A stretch of 64,000 nt of DNA from Scopulariopsis brevicaulis (taxonomy: Eukaryota > Ascomycota > Sordariomycetes > Microascales > Microascaceae). The stretch covers positions 176,157 to 240,156 of the forward strand of contig JAGFNX010000053.1 in the NCBI GenBank assembly GCA_017657125.1, given 5' to 3'. Positions 23,147 to 33,342 of this stretch are shown piece by piece. Position 1 is the first letter of the stretch, and each line of letters starts with the position of its first letter. The notes under the pieces were generated by a model that saw only the letters and a program-made list of their open reading frames with translations, was not told where the DNA came from and did not search any database. Position numbers and translations under genes: made by a program.

Positions 23147-23355
23147 GTACAATAAGTAGTGGGCCGGAGGTCTGGTTTCCTTTATATAATTAGTGGAAGT
23201 AAAATCAATAGCCAAATACATAACGTGGTCCACGAGCGAATAGACACACGTATCAGTCAACAGTGGCTACAGGTTGCCCCGTAACAGGGTCTCTGACAAG
23301 ACTAGTGGGGATTGGTGGAACAGCGATTCACCTTTGTTTGCCCTAGTCGCAAAGG

Positions 23356-23661
23356 CTATTTCTGTCGCGCTATCCCGAAAAGATTCTTCCATCGACCCAA
23401 AGACAGACGTCCAGTAGGGACGTTGATGTAGGCGCTCCCTCCTCTACCCACCACAACCCTCCTTAAGTTCGGTCCAATGATTGCCAGCTTCTTGAGGCCC
23501 TCGGACGGTGGAAAAGGTAGAGTGGCGGACTCGTTCTTGAGCATTACTATACCCGAACACGCCGCGCGGAATAACAAGTCGTTGGTCTCGAGGCCGTTCC
23601 GATAGAACCCGGGTTCATCCTTCTGGTCTTGGAAACGACCAGCTTTGTATCGTAAGTGCAA
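23356..23661 (-). pseudogene. GH3 beta-glucosidase fragment
   Basis: An open stretch of about 100 codons contains the segment linking the two catalytic domains of GH3 beta-glucosidases: LLFRAACSGIVMLKNESATL, then KKLAIIGPN and a GRGGSAYINV piece. These align in order with the family. Flanking sequence has no further GH3 motifs, and the signal and TIM-barrel regions are absent. A short internal relic, unrelated in position to the other GH3 fragment at 13.4 kb. Confidence 0.55.
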
Positions 23662-23832
23662 GATGCGAGACGCTGATTAACCCTAAGCTGAACCTTCCGC
23701 AGCTCCGACGGCTTACCACATGCTCCAACCAGCTGACGCGTTAAGCAATAGGTACGAGAATACCTCGAATCTTTGTATGGAGCTCTGTTCGGAATCAGCC
23801 GCGCCGATCGCTCTTCGTGCCACAAGGACAAG

Positions 23833-23994
23833 CCCCGGCCACGCGGTAGCGATTATGGGAGCCGCTGGTGGCGTTGGCCACCGCGCCGGAATGCTCGCGA
23901 AGAGAGTGTTTGGGCTGCAGATCATCGGGGTTGACAGGTGGTGGAAGGTCGACGCGATGCTAAGTAGGCGGGCGGACAAGGTCACTAACGTTTT
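23833..23994 (+). pseudogene. Zinc-type alcohol dehydrogenase, Rossmann-fold fragment
   Basis: About 50 codons read PGHAVAIMGAAGGVGHRAGM then AKRVFGLQIIGVDR, the NAD-binding strand-loop-helix of medium-chain alcohol dehydrogenases, with the glycine motif GAAGGVG intact. The reading frame stays open to 24127 but loses similarity after about 23,994. The catalytic zinc-binding half is not found. It lies beside the GH3 fragment on the opposite strand, so this stretch is a mosaic of gene pieces. Confidence 0.5.
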
Positions 23995-23999
23995 CCTCT

Positions 24000-26900
24000 T
24001 AATGCCGGAGGAGTACAGCGGGAAAGAGGGTTTTAATTATGGTGAATCCAGGAACATGTTGCTGCAAGGGTGTATATGGCTCCGCAGTGGCTCTAGGGCC
24101 CCTCGGTATGCGGAGTCATCGTTGTAGCGAGCGAATTCTCCGCCTTCAGGGGCTTGGAAGGCTATGCCTGCGATGGGGGGTTCATAGTCAGCGATAGGTA
24201 AGTCATATAGACGACTACTGTCAACGACCATGACGCAGCACTAATTTATGCACATCCACGTTCACAGGGTATGCGCTAGGTAAGGCCCGGATGCTGGTCC
24301 CTAGCAGGGCTAGGGTTAGGATTACGGACCTTCAGCGACGTGTGGATCCAACGATGGGACACTGCGATGATGCATCCCCACAGCCTACTTGCGCCGGCAG
24401 CCCCCAACAGGCGCCAATCCACTCTACGGATTGCCCCAAACACGTGTCGCGAGATATCAGCGGAAAGACAGGTCCAAGAGTAATGCATAGGAACATATAT
24501 AGAGCAGGGTTCCGTATCTGTATAACATAATCAAGTTATTAGCGTGTAGCTAATGATGTTCGACCGCCCAGCGTGCATGGATTGTTTAGACTCCGTACCT
24601 TCCACTAGACATTTTGAAAGGCCTTGGTGATACTACTCAAGCTCCAACCACTTCGGTTCCAGGTTCGAAATCTTCAACTTCTCTAGCGCCGGTGCTTTAT
24701 GGAAAGGCTTCAACACCTTCTTCGCCGTGTGCCACCTTCATCCTCTCACACCGATGCCTGTTGCGATCAGTCTAACTGTTGCTGCTGCGCTAACTACGAT
24801 TTTAATCTTAGCGTCAGTCGCGCGCGCCTTGCTTTTAGCCTAGCGCTCGCGGCTTCCCCTTATGCCTTTTCTCTTTTTATTCTCCGCGTTTTCTCCGTTA
24901 TTAGGACCTTCTAGCATCATTATAAGTAGTATTAGTTGCGTTCTCGCCCAGCTGTAGAACCTCTGGCTTCGTAATCTCTAGCGGAGTATCGGATGTTAGA
25001 AGTATAAGACAGCTGTGCACAATGACTCGCAAAAGGCCATAAAGAAGGCGAGGGTGTTGTCGGGGCTATATGGAGGGCAATCCATTGTTTCTGCCTGTAG
25101 AGGAAATATTGCCTTATAAAGCCGTCTGGTCTAACCGGGCGAAGGTGCCAGTCCCATTCCACGAGTCCTTTAGGCCTGCCTGCCACTCTCAGTTGATGGT
25201 GTATGATAGGGCGCCCGGATTCTCGCCATACCACTCTCATCCTGTATCTAGTAAACGAGACTCTTCAACTTTTTTCGCGCATCATTTAAATACAATTGTT
25301 CGACAGGAGAAATATGTATTCGAATCCTAGTTGGGCTTTTAAGCCGTCCAAGCACATCAAGCGTTCTTTGTTTCGCCTTCTAATATAGTATAACGACCTA
25401 CCTGCATTTCCTTACTCAAAGATGCTGGTGGACGTGTCATACCAAGGCACTACGGTTGTTAGAAAGAGATACTTCGGCTCGGGCTCTGGATATATCATTA
25501 TTTTCATCCCTCTTTAGAGTCTTAAGGTATCCTGCAGTTTAGGGCGCATAGACGTGTTACGAGGAGGAGAAGGAAATTAATCTTCTAGTATGGCTTCAAG
25601 CCCGTTTTCTAGACGGCGTAACCGTCAGGTTTGCAATGACGTTAAATGATTATAGTTATAGTACTGTACAAGTAAGTTCGGAGATAATAGAAATAAGAGC
25701 ACAGCGATTCATCCATCCAAGCACCTAGTTATATGATGTCTCCCATGTCCACCTTTATCCCGGAACGAACCGCCCTGAGCGATATTTTGATGACTTCAGC
25801 AGGATCAATCAAGCATCTCCTCTATAATAGTTTCGAGTGGGTATATTGAAATTAGCTGGGCCACTTCTACGAGTATACCGAGCCTGAAGGATAATGGAAG
25901 GAGAGAGAATCGTCTCTTGGTCGATGTGTGTTCGGCCGACGTTACATTTGCGCTGCCGCGCGTCCTCTGACGCGTCCGGCAAATTATAGTTGCGGGCGGA
26001 GATCCGTGCGGTAGCAGGGATAGATTCGCTGCTGACACGCTTGCATAAAAGCTTTTTGCAGAATTCTCCTTTGTAATAGGAAGAACAATAGAAGGCACAA
26101 TGGATCACACGAGGCGTTCGGGAAAACCTCTAACATGTATTTTATTCAAAGTAGACTATACATTTCGTTTCAACACCTATCAAGTACACCGAGAATTCAG
26201 ACCAAACTCGGACTCAGCGCCAACTCGAACGCCTTGATGTTTACCACGTGCCAGCCGCAACGCCAAGACCTAAAGCCTGGACCACCGGCCCGTTGTGGAT
26301 GCCTTACTAATATGGCTACTGCACTCCGTACATTATTGCTATAAACCTTGGCGTTGTCCCCACCTCACAAGGCTGTTAGCACCCGTTTCGTATTTACAAT
26401 AGATACAACGAAAAAGAAGTCTCGGCAGCCGGAAGCCGGCAAGACGACTCCACTCTACTTGTAAGCTAAATAGACGAGTCTCTCCTAGGCAACTTCTCCC
26501 GACTATTTAAGAGTACAACAGCCCAAACAATAAGTGGTCTAGGGACCAGGTCAGCATCTTTACGCACAATATCCAGGCAGAAGACCCTAATGGTCCAGCG
26601 GGCTATCTCGCAGACAAGGAAGAGGTGGACTACTTCGAGCTCCTTTATCCTCAGCGGATTGCCAAGCCGGCTAGAAATTTTGCTTCACCTGACCTAGCGC
26701 CAAGATGATTTAAACGGGGGGTCCTGATGGTCAAAGTCCCCGCAGACTCTCCGTGAGCCGCGATACGGTTACCTTTCTCTCCCGATTCGGGTCTAACCTC
26801 CGTTCGAGGGATCGAGAGTGGGCGTTAAGCGCGTTGGCATCGTCTCAGGTTGATGAGCCCCCGGGGATAGTGGTACCATTCTCGGTAGGGTCCCGAAGGA

Positions 26901-27119
26901 CGTGGAAGACGTGATGCTATCTTTGGGTGATATGACCGGCAATTATAGCTTTCCTATATCCTTTAAAAGATGGCCGTCGTGGCACTTGTGATTCTATCCT
27001 TTCTCGTTGAATTAGGTTCCATCTTACGCTCATTCTTTCCTTATATTTCTCGTCACTTACGGGACTGGTTCCTCGCTCAGCTTTCATCACATTCTTTTTC
27101 AACATCAACTTCTACCAGA
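24000..27119. other. Gene-poor, AT-rich stretch with no intact gene
   Basis: Three kilobases with stops in all frames and a TA-rich composition that suggests RIP. One protein-like fragment is visible at about 26,526-26,707 on the plus strand, containing KWSRDQVSIFTHNIQAEDP and YFELLYPQRIAKPARNF and ending in a stop. I do not recognise it. A short TTAGGG-like sequence at 24311-24320 is too degenerate to be a telomere relic. The last 150 bases are the pectate lyase promoter. Confidence 0.4.
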
Positions 27120-28177
27120 ATGAAGTTCTCTAATATCCTCAACCTGGCCCTGGCTGCCCTGGCTGCTGCAGTCCCTACGCCTACTGTTGATGAGAACAGC
27201 ACGCCTGCTCTTGTCAAACGCGCGTCTATCACCGAGGCGTGCAACATTGGATACGCCAGCACCAACGGCGGCACGACGGGAGGCCACGGCGGTTCAACGA
27301 CTACCGTGTCCACTCTCGCCCAGTTCACCGAGGCTGCCGACTCAGACACCAAGCGCGTCATCTACGTCAAGGGCACCATCAAGGGCAACGCGCGCATCAA
27401 GGTCAAGTCCGACAAGACCATCGTCGGCGCCTTCGGCTCCAAGCTCGAGGGCGTCGGCCTGCATATCACCGCCGCCAAGAACGTCATCGTCCGGAATCTC
27501 CAGATCTCCAAGGTCAAGGAGGCCTACGGTGACGCCATCAACGTCCGCGACTCACGTAACATCTGGATCGACCACGTCGACGTCTCCTCGGACCTAGATA
27601 GCGGCAAGGACTACTACGACGGCCTAATCGACATCAACCACGGCTCCGACTGGGTCACTGTCTCCAACTCGTTCCTGCACGACCACGTAAGCCGGTTCTA
27701 GCCCTTTCCCCTTGCTGAAGAAGTACTAATAACCGCCCTTAGTGGAAGACCTCTCTGGTTGGTCACTCAGACAGCAACGCCAAGGAGGACGAGGGCAAGC
27801 TCCACATCACCTACGCTAACAACTACTGGTTTAACGTCAACTCCCGCAACCCCTCCGTCCGCTTCGGCACCGTCCACGTCTATAACAACTACTACCTGAC
27901 CGTCGGCTCCACGGGCGTCAATACCCGCATGGGCGCCCAGGTCCGCGTTGAGTCTACCGTATTCGAGGACACTAAGGGCCGGAAGGTTATCCTTAGCCAG
28001 GACTCCAAGTCCGACGGCTTCGCTACCGTTAGCGACGTGTCTTACGGCGGCGGTGAGAACGTCGCCCCTAAGGGCGACTTCGGGTCTAGCAAGGTCCCCT
28101 ACAGCTACAGCCTGTACGGCAGGGATAACGTGAAGGACCGCGTCTGGGGCGTTGCCGGGCAAACGCTGGCCTTCTAA
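27120..28177 (+). CDS. Secreted pectate lyase, polysaccharide lyase family 1
   Basis: Extracellular enzyme that cleaves de-esterified pectin by Ca2+-dependent beta-elimination during plant wall breakdown. Two exons, 27120-27686 and 27743-28177, with a 56-bp intron; 333 residues. I chose the ATG at 27120 because it starts a good signal peptide (KFSNILNLALAALAAAVPTP) followed by a likely propeptide ending in KR at about residues 34-35. An in-frame ATG at 26970 would bury that signal. The parallel beta-helix marks are present: NIWIDHVDVSSD, a DGLIDINHGSDWVTVSN calcium-site segment, SLVGHSDSN, and NPSVRFG with the family's catalytic-region Arg. It is an intact, high-GC gene between decayed stretches. 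No partner genes are adjacent. Confidence 0.93.
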
Positions 28178-28362
28178 GCTAGTCTTTGAGTGTGCCTCCT
28201 TCACAGGCGCATATTTGACTTGACTTGGAGTGATTTTATTCTTCCGTGGCATATATTTACAGTATCTTCTCTTCTTCCGTATGATATATTTACAATACAT
28301 ATAACTAGCTCCTAGCTCGAGCCTTTAGTGCCCATTACATGAACCAACTATAGGAAAGTTAG

Positions 28363-28394
28363 ATGTGAAGATATCGTCTTCGGATGCCTATAGC
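28363..28394 (+). repeat. Dispersed 32-bp repeat, copy 1
   Basis: Matches 59399-59430 at 29 of 32 positions, starting ATGTGAAGATATCGTCTT. Two of the three differences convert CG here to TA in the other copy, the change RIP produces. Probably a fragment of an old mobile element. Confidence 0.55.
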
Positions 28395-28597
28395 AAGGTA
28401 AGTTAGGCTATATAAACAGTAGATTATATATGTAAGTACGTACCTAAGAGCGCGAGTATGCTTCTTATAGTTGAACTTAGTAGAAGTAAGACTATAATAG
28501 TATTCTTAGATTCTCTACTAAAGAGTAAAGAAAGATAGCTAGGTATATAATAGTGACCGTAGTTTTAATAGACTATGATACCTTTTATTATTCCTTT

Positions 28598-28626
28598 ATA
28601 GGCGATAGTAGTTAACTATCGCCTAT
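28598..28626. repeat. Perfect 12-bp inverted repeat with 5-bp loop
   Basis: ATAGGCGATAGT and its exact complement ACTATCGCCTAT are separated by AGTTA. The surrounding sequence repeats shorter CGCCTA pieces. It may be a terminal piece of a mobile element or a hairpin. Confidence 0.5.
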
Positions 28627-29539
28627 TATTATATATTCTATAGCTAATACTAGGCCATCGTCGCCTACGGCGCCTACCTTAGGTCAATAGTATTCGACCC
28701 TTGCCTATCGTCGCCTATTCTCCTATTAGTCTATACTGTGACGGCCTAGGCCGCCCCGGCCACTTTTGGACAAAGGAAATGCAGGCGCGCACAGCAGAAT
28801 GACAAAGACGCGCCCAACGAAGTACTAATCAGAAGAGGATTGTTAAATCACGATAATATAATAATCCTATATAGATCTAAAGATTTTAATAATCCTACGA
28901 TCTAGAGTAATGAAGGGATCGCGAGGAATTGTCAGGGACATAAATCAGGAATAGGGCATAAGACAGGAAACCAGGGCATAGGCCCGTGCCTTGTGCCCCT
29001 CAGACCTTTAAAGTCCAGGTCTTTGCCTATTTAGGCAGGGGCACGAGGACAGGTGCACCTATCAAGGTAGGAACCCCGCTTGCTAGGGCATGTTGTAGCG
29101 TAGGGGTGCAGGATACTGACAGGGGTCTCGCACGAGTAAGGGAATATAAGGGAGAGGGACCCCCTCCTTGGATTAATAGGAGTAGCGATTAGTGAAATAA
29201 ACCGGCAACACCTAATATCGCGCCTGCCGTTAGCGCCATTCGACTGTAGACCTATACGCTTAGACGAAGGGCTATACTGTACCTATTCACTCTGTTATAG
29301 TGGTTCCTACTCTGTCTATCCGGCTTTTACAGGAATACGCTGTGAAGATCCGTAAGGTTATCTTACTCGGTGCCTATCAAGACAGTAATAATAGTGCTTT
29401 ATATAGTATATTATTTCCTTAGATCACGCTAGCCGCGATCTGTTTTATAATATAGACATTAGGATCGTAATGATCTAACGATCTTTTGCTGATTAGAATA
29501 CGCTCTTTGTATAGTCTTTATTATTCCGCCGTATATTAC

Positions 29540-30080
29540 CGCCCTACTATGCGCCTAAAACGACTATGACGGACCGGTTTGTTATATATAAGGCTTTATT
29601 TTGCTTTCTAACGAAGAGTACTAGGGCTGCCACTGTAAAGCTACTAGTATAGATGAAACCCTAGTCGAGATACTCAGTTAAGGTTTTTTAGAGGACGAAG
29701 AGCTCCTCGCGAGATGTATTATAAAAGTGGCCCTATGGGAAGGGAGCTTCTCGGCCACTACTATCCCTTATAAGGTCAATCTCGTAGTCCGCTCCCGCGC
29801 TGTATAAGGGAAGCTTCGTACCTTCTTCCTTTAAGAAGAGGTCTAGAAAATATACTCGGATAGTAAGAATAAATGCGACCGTTTGATAGTGTCGCGGAAG
29901 GATTAGAGCCTGTAATAAAACCCCTCGATGTAATCTTGAAAAGGGATTAGCGTTGTAGCCTAAAACAGTCGAGATCACATAAGCTCGGAGAAAATAGGAG
30001 CAATACCGAAGCCAGGGTGCTCTGGGATAATAAAATACAAGCTCGTGCCATGGTAATAGCTGGAAATTCACTAACAATGC
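29540..30080 (-). mobile_element. Ty3/Gypsy retrotransposon remnant (pol, start of reverse transcriptase)
   Basis: Read on the minus strand, the sequence gives the region between protease and reverse transcriptase of a Gypsy element. There is an FLDLFLKEEGTKLP stretch, then DYEIDLI, then SREELFVL, TEYLD, GFI and ALVLFVRKQ, in the order found in Gypsy pol. Stops, mostly TAG, interrupt it several times, consistent with RIP. No gag, integrase or second LTR can be recognised. Confidence 0.6.
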
Positions 30081-30926
30081 GTAGGGATATCAAAGTACGT
30101 TGGGCTAAGGCACGCATACAAACACTAGAGGATGTCTTAAAAAGCACGCAATATAACGAATTCCGCATATATACCGGTCCTGACCGTATCAACCATCAAG
30201 GTGATCACTGATGGAAGAGTAGAAGGGGCGATAGCAGGTTGAATGCAAAAGCAACGCCTTACCCGAAAGCGAAATGTCCCTGAATAACTTCCGCAGTGTT
30301 ATGGACCCTAAATTTTAGAATCATAGTCGTCGCAACGCGGGCCTCAGTTAGAAATTCTTCTTTCGGTAGGTTTTGTTTCTTTATCGACTTAATGCCACGT
30401 CCTGTTTCCGGACGTGGTCAACGTCATGGATGGCTCTTGTTGTATGACGTGCTTGGAGCGGACGCTGATACCATTTCATATCTTTGGACCCTCGGCGTGA
30501 TTTTATTGGCGGCCGGCCGGCTTGCCTCCTAAAACGTCTAGCTTCCGTGCGGTGGGCCTCATCACCCTCGCGGGCGATAATTGCGTGCTTTCGCCTCTCG
30601 AATACGCATATTCCCACTGTAAGCCAGATCGCACGAGTGAGCTTGCACCTTGGGACTTCGAGATACAACTGGGACAGGGGTCCCCTCATCTTGGGGACAT
30701 GGAATGTGAGTGGAACGTGTGTTTTAATCCCTGCACCGCCAATGGACGCCGAGGAAGGCGCGATCTCCTTGACAATATCCGGGTTGGATAGGGGGAGGTG
30801 CGGACGGTAGTTTATAAGGGTGCCATCCCGACGGGAACTCGCATCTCCGCGGAGCTGCAGCCAGTCGAACAGAGAATATCCACGCAGCAGAAGCCCTTTT
30901 ACACTTCAGTTATATTAGTTGGTGAC

Positions 30927-32677
30927 ATGCCGACCGACACCAAAACCCCCGACCCCGGTGTCGCCAACCCCCGGGAGCCACCCAAAGACCCGGCCTCGTC
31001 ACTGCCGGAGCCGATGAGCGGCATCACGACAGACCGCGAGGATGTCGAATCAGACGGGGAGCCCAAGGTCGAAGTCGAGGATGTCTACGGCTCGACGCCC
31101 GTGCACCCGTTCTCCGACCCGCGCGTGGCCGAGTACTGGCGCGGCGTATACGAAAAGGCAGAATATGAGGGCCGCCACCGCTTTGATCCCCACTTTGAGT
31201 GGACGGCCGAGGAGGAGCTCCAACTCAGGCGCAAGGTGGACTGGCGCATCATCACCTGGGCGTGGGCCATGTTCTTTGCCCTGGACCTGAACCGCCGCAG
31301 CGGCAACCAGGCCATCTCGGACGACATGCTGCCCGAGCTAGGCATGGACACAAACGACTTCAACACGGGGCAGACCATCCTCCTCGTGTCCTTCCTCTCG
31401 GCGGAGCTGCCCTCGGGCCTGATATCTAAGAAACTAGGACCTGACCGTTGGATACCGACGCTCATTGTCGCCTGGTCCATCCTCGCGGCGTGCCAGGCCG
31501 CCCTGACGAGCCGGGCCGGCTACTACGCCATCCGGTGCCTTTTGGGCCTGTGCATGGGCGGCTTCATCCCTGACCTCGTGCTGTATATCACCTACTGGTA
31601 CCGCAAGCGGGAGCTGCCAATCCGGTTATCATGGTTCTGGACTGTTTTGAGCACCTGTCAGGTGGTGGGTGCTTTCCTGGCGGCCGGGTTGCTCCAGATG
31701 AGGGGCCTGTCCGGTCTCTCCGGGTGGCGCTTTCTGTTCCTGATAGAAGGCTTGTTTACCCTCCTGATCGGTCTCGCTAGCTGGACCATGATGCCGGCCA
31801 GCCCGTGCCAGACAGCTGGCCGCGGTCGAGGGAAGGGGTGGTTTACCGAGCGCGAAGAGTATATTTTAGTCAACAGGCTTCTCCGCGATGACCCCTCTAA
31901 GGGAGACATGAACAACCGCCAGGCCGTCACCCCGAAGCTTCTGTGGAAGTGCCTAAAGGACTATGACCTCTGGCCGTTGTATCTCATTGGCCTCACGGTC
32001 TATATCCCCCCATCGCCCATACAGCAGTACCTGACCTTCATCATCAGGGAGATGGGTTTCACGCCAATGCAGGCCAACCTGCTCTCCATCCCCGCCTTCT
32101 TCATGTTCGGCGTCAACCTGCTTATCATCTCTCGCGTCAGCGAGTGGGTGAAGGAGCGGTCTTTCGTGTCGTTGACATCCCAGATATGGATGCTACCCCT
32201 CTTCATCGCCCTCGTCCTCATCCCCGAGAGCTCCAGCCATTGGGTGCGCTACGCCCTCCTCAGCCTCGTTCTCGCGTATCCGTACTGTCACGCTATTGTA
32301 GTGGCGTGGAACTCGCGGAACTCTAACAGCGTGCGCGCCCGGGCCGTGAGCGCCGCCCTGTACAACATGTTCGTGCAGACGGGCAACATCGTCAGCGCCA
32401 ACATTTATCGCGAAGACGACCGGCCTTATTGTATGCATACAAATTACCCTGACCCCAAACACAACTGACAAAAGTAGACCACCGTGGAAATAAGATACTT
32501 CTCGCAATTACTAGCTTCAATGTCGTCCTCTTCTTCGGGGTTAAGGCGTATTATATCGGCCGGAACAAGCGACGTCAGGAGGCTTGGAGGCGGTTGACCG
32601 AGGGTGAGCGAGTCGAATACATATACAACACCAAAGACGAGGGAACCAAACGCTTGAACTTCAAGTTCGCCCATTGA
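30927..32677 (+). CDS. MFS transporter, anion:cation symporter family
   Basis: Plasma-membrane carrier of the DAL5/SEO1-type group. Two exons, 30927-32430 and 32478-32677, joined by a 47-bp intron, give 567 residues. A long hydrophilic N-terminus (about 110 residues) precedes TM1. Family features include GLISKKLGPDRWIPTLIVAW, the YWYRKRELPIRLSWFW loop before TM5, and YNMFVQTGNIVSANIYREDD near TM11, followed across the intron by YYHRGNK. The ATG at 30927 is preferred; an in-frame ATG at 30798 would add 43 residues of untypical sequence. High-GC coding sequence contrasts with the AT-rich flanks. No regulator or enzyme is immediately adjacent, so the substrate is unknown. Confidence 0.87.
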
Positions 32678-33342
32678 GCTAGGAGAGAACTGCTGTCGGC
32701 ACCGAAAGAGTGGACATGTCCAACAGAAAATGTGCTGGCTCGTAGAAGCCTCTGCATCCTGGGCTTTCCCGGGCCAATCCCTCCCCTCCTTAGCAGGTTG
32801 GTATCTACGAAGCTTCTTAACGGACCGGCCAATGGCCGCGCCCGAGTTTCCGGGTTCCAGCGCATAGGAACAAAGCTTTTGGCATTTTCGTCTACCGAGC
32901 TATCAGTACGGGCTGCGGGGTGGAGCCCACGGGCGGGGACATCGGCGAGGCAGTGCGCGGGGCGGGAAACTTCGTGTTACATAGAGGGTCGGCAAGGGGA
33001 GGCTTTTCGCGAGCGCCTGGCTCGCCATAACGCGTACGTAGTGCGAAAAGAAGTCGCAGGGTCAAGTCGGTTGCTTGATCATGCTATAAACTTTGTACAC
33101 GACCTGACAACAGATAGTGCTAGGTGTGATATGTCATCTCGGCCACTTTCTTTTTCTTTTTTTTTATCACTCATAGCCTGGGAAGTTCCGTCTGCAAGTA
33201 AACCATTGTGCTTTCTCGAAATAACTCAGAGCCACATCCTCGCGGTATATTCGATTGCGTAAAGGGCATCATATCGATGAGCACTCCCCACAAGAGTTCT
33301 TAGACGGCTGACGGGGCTAAAATACCAGCTTTAACTCTTGGC
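32678..33342. other. Intergenic, no supported gene
   Basis: A 176-codon open frame at 32732-33262 has no domain and unbiased composition, so it is treated as chance. Nothing else is seen before the NLR remnant. Confidence 0.35.

Larger units (their letters stand above)
28178..30926. other. AT-rich, retroelement-derived intergenic region
   Basis: It carries a dispersed repeat copy at 28363-28394, a perfect inverted repeat at 28598-28626, a possible LTR end (TGTGACGG at 28737) and a Gypsy reverse-transcriptase remnant at 29540-30080. The remainder has no intact open frame. The final 600 bases are the promoter side of the transporter and show no other feature. Confidence 0.5.

Noticed and set aside
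24311..24320. TAGGGTTAGG, a telomere-like interstitial sequence
   Set aside because: Too short and degenerate; no tandem array.
26970..27119. Upstream in-frame ATG extending the pectate lyase by 50 codons
   Set aside because: Would place the clear signal peptide internally; the ATG at 27120 is preferred.
30798..30926. Upstream in-frame start for the transporter
   Set aside because: Adds 43 residues of composition unlike the family's N-termini.
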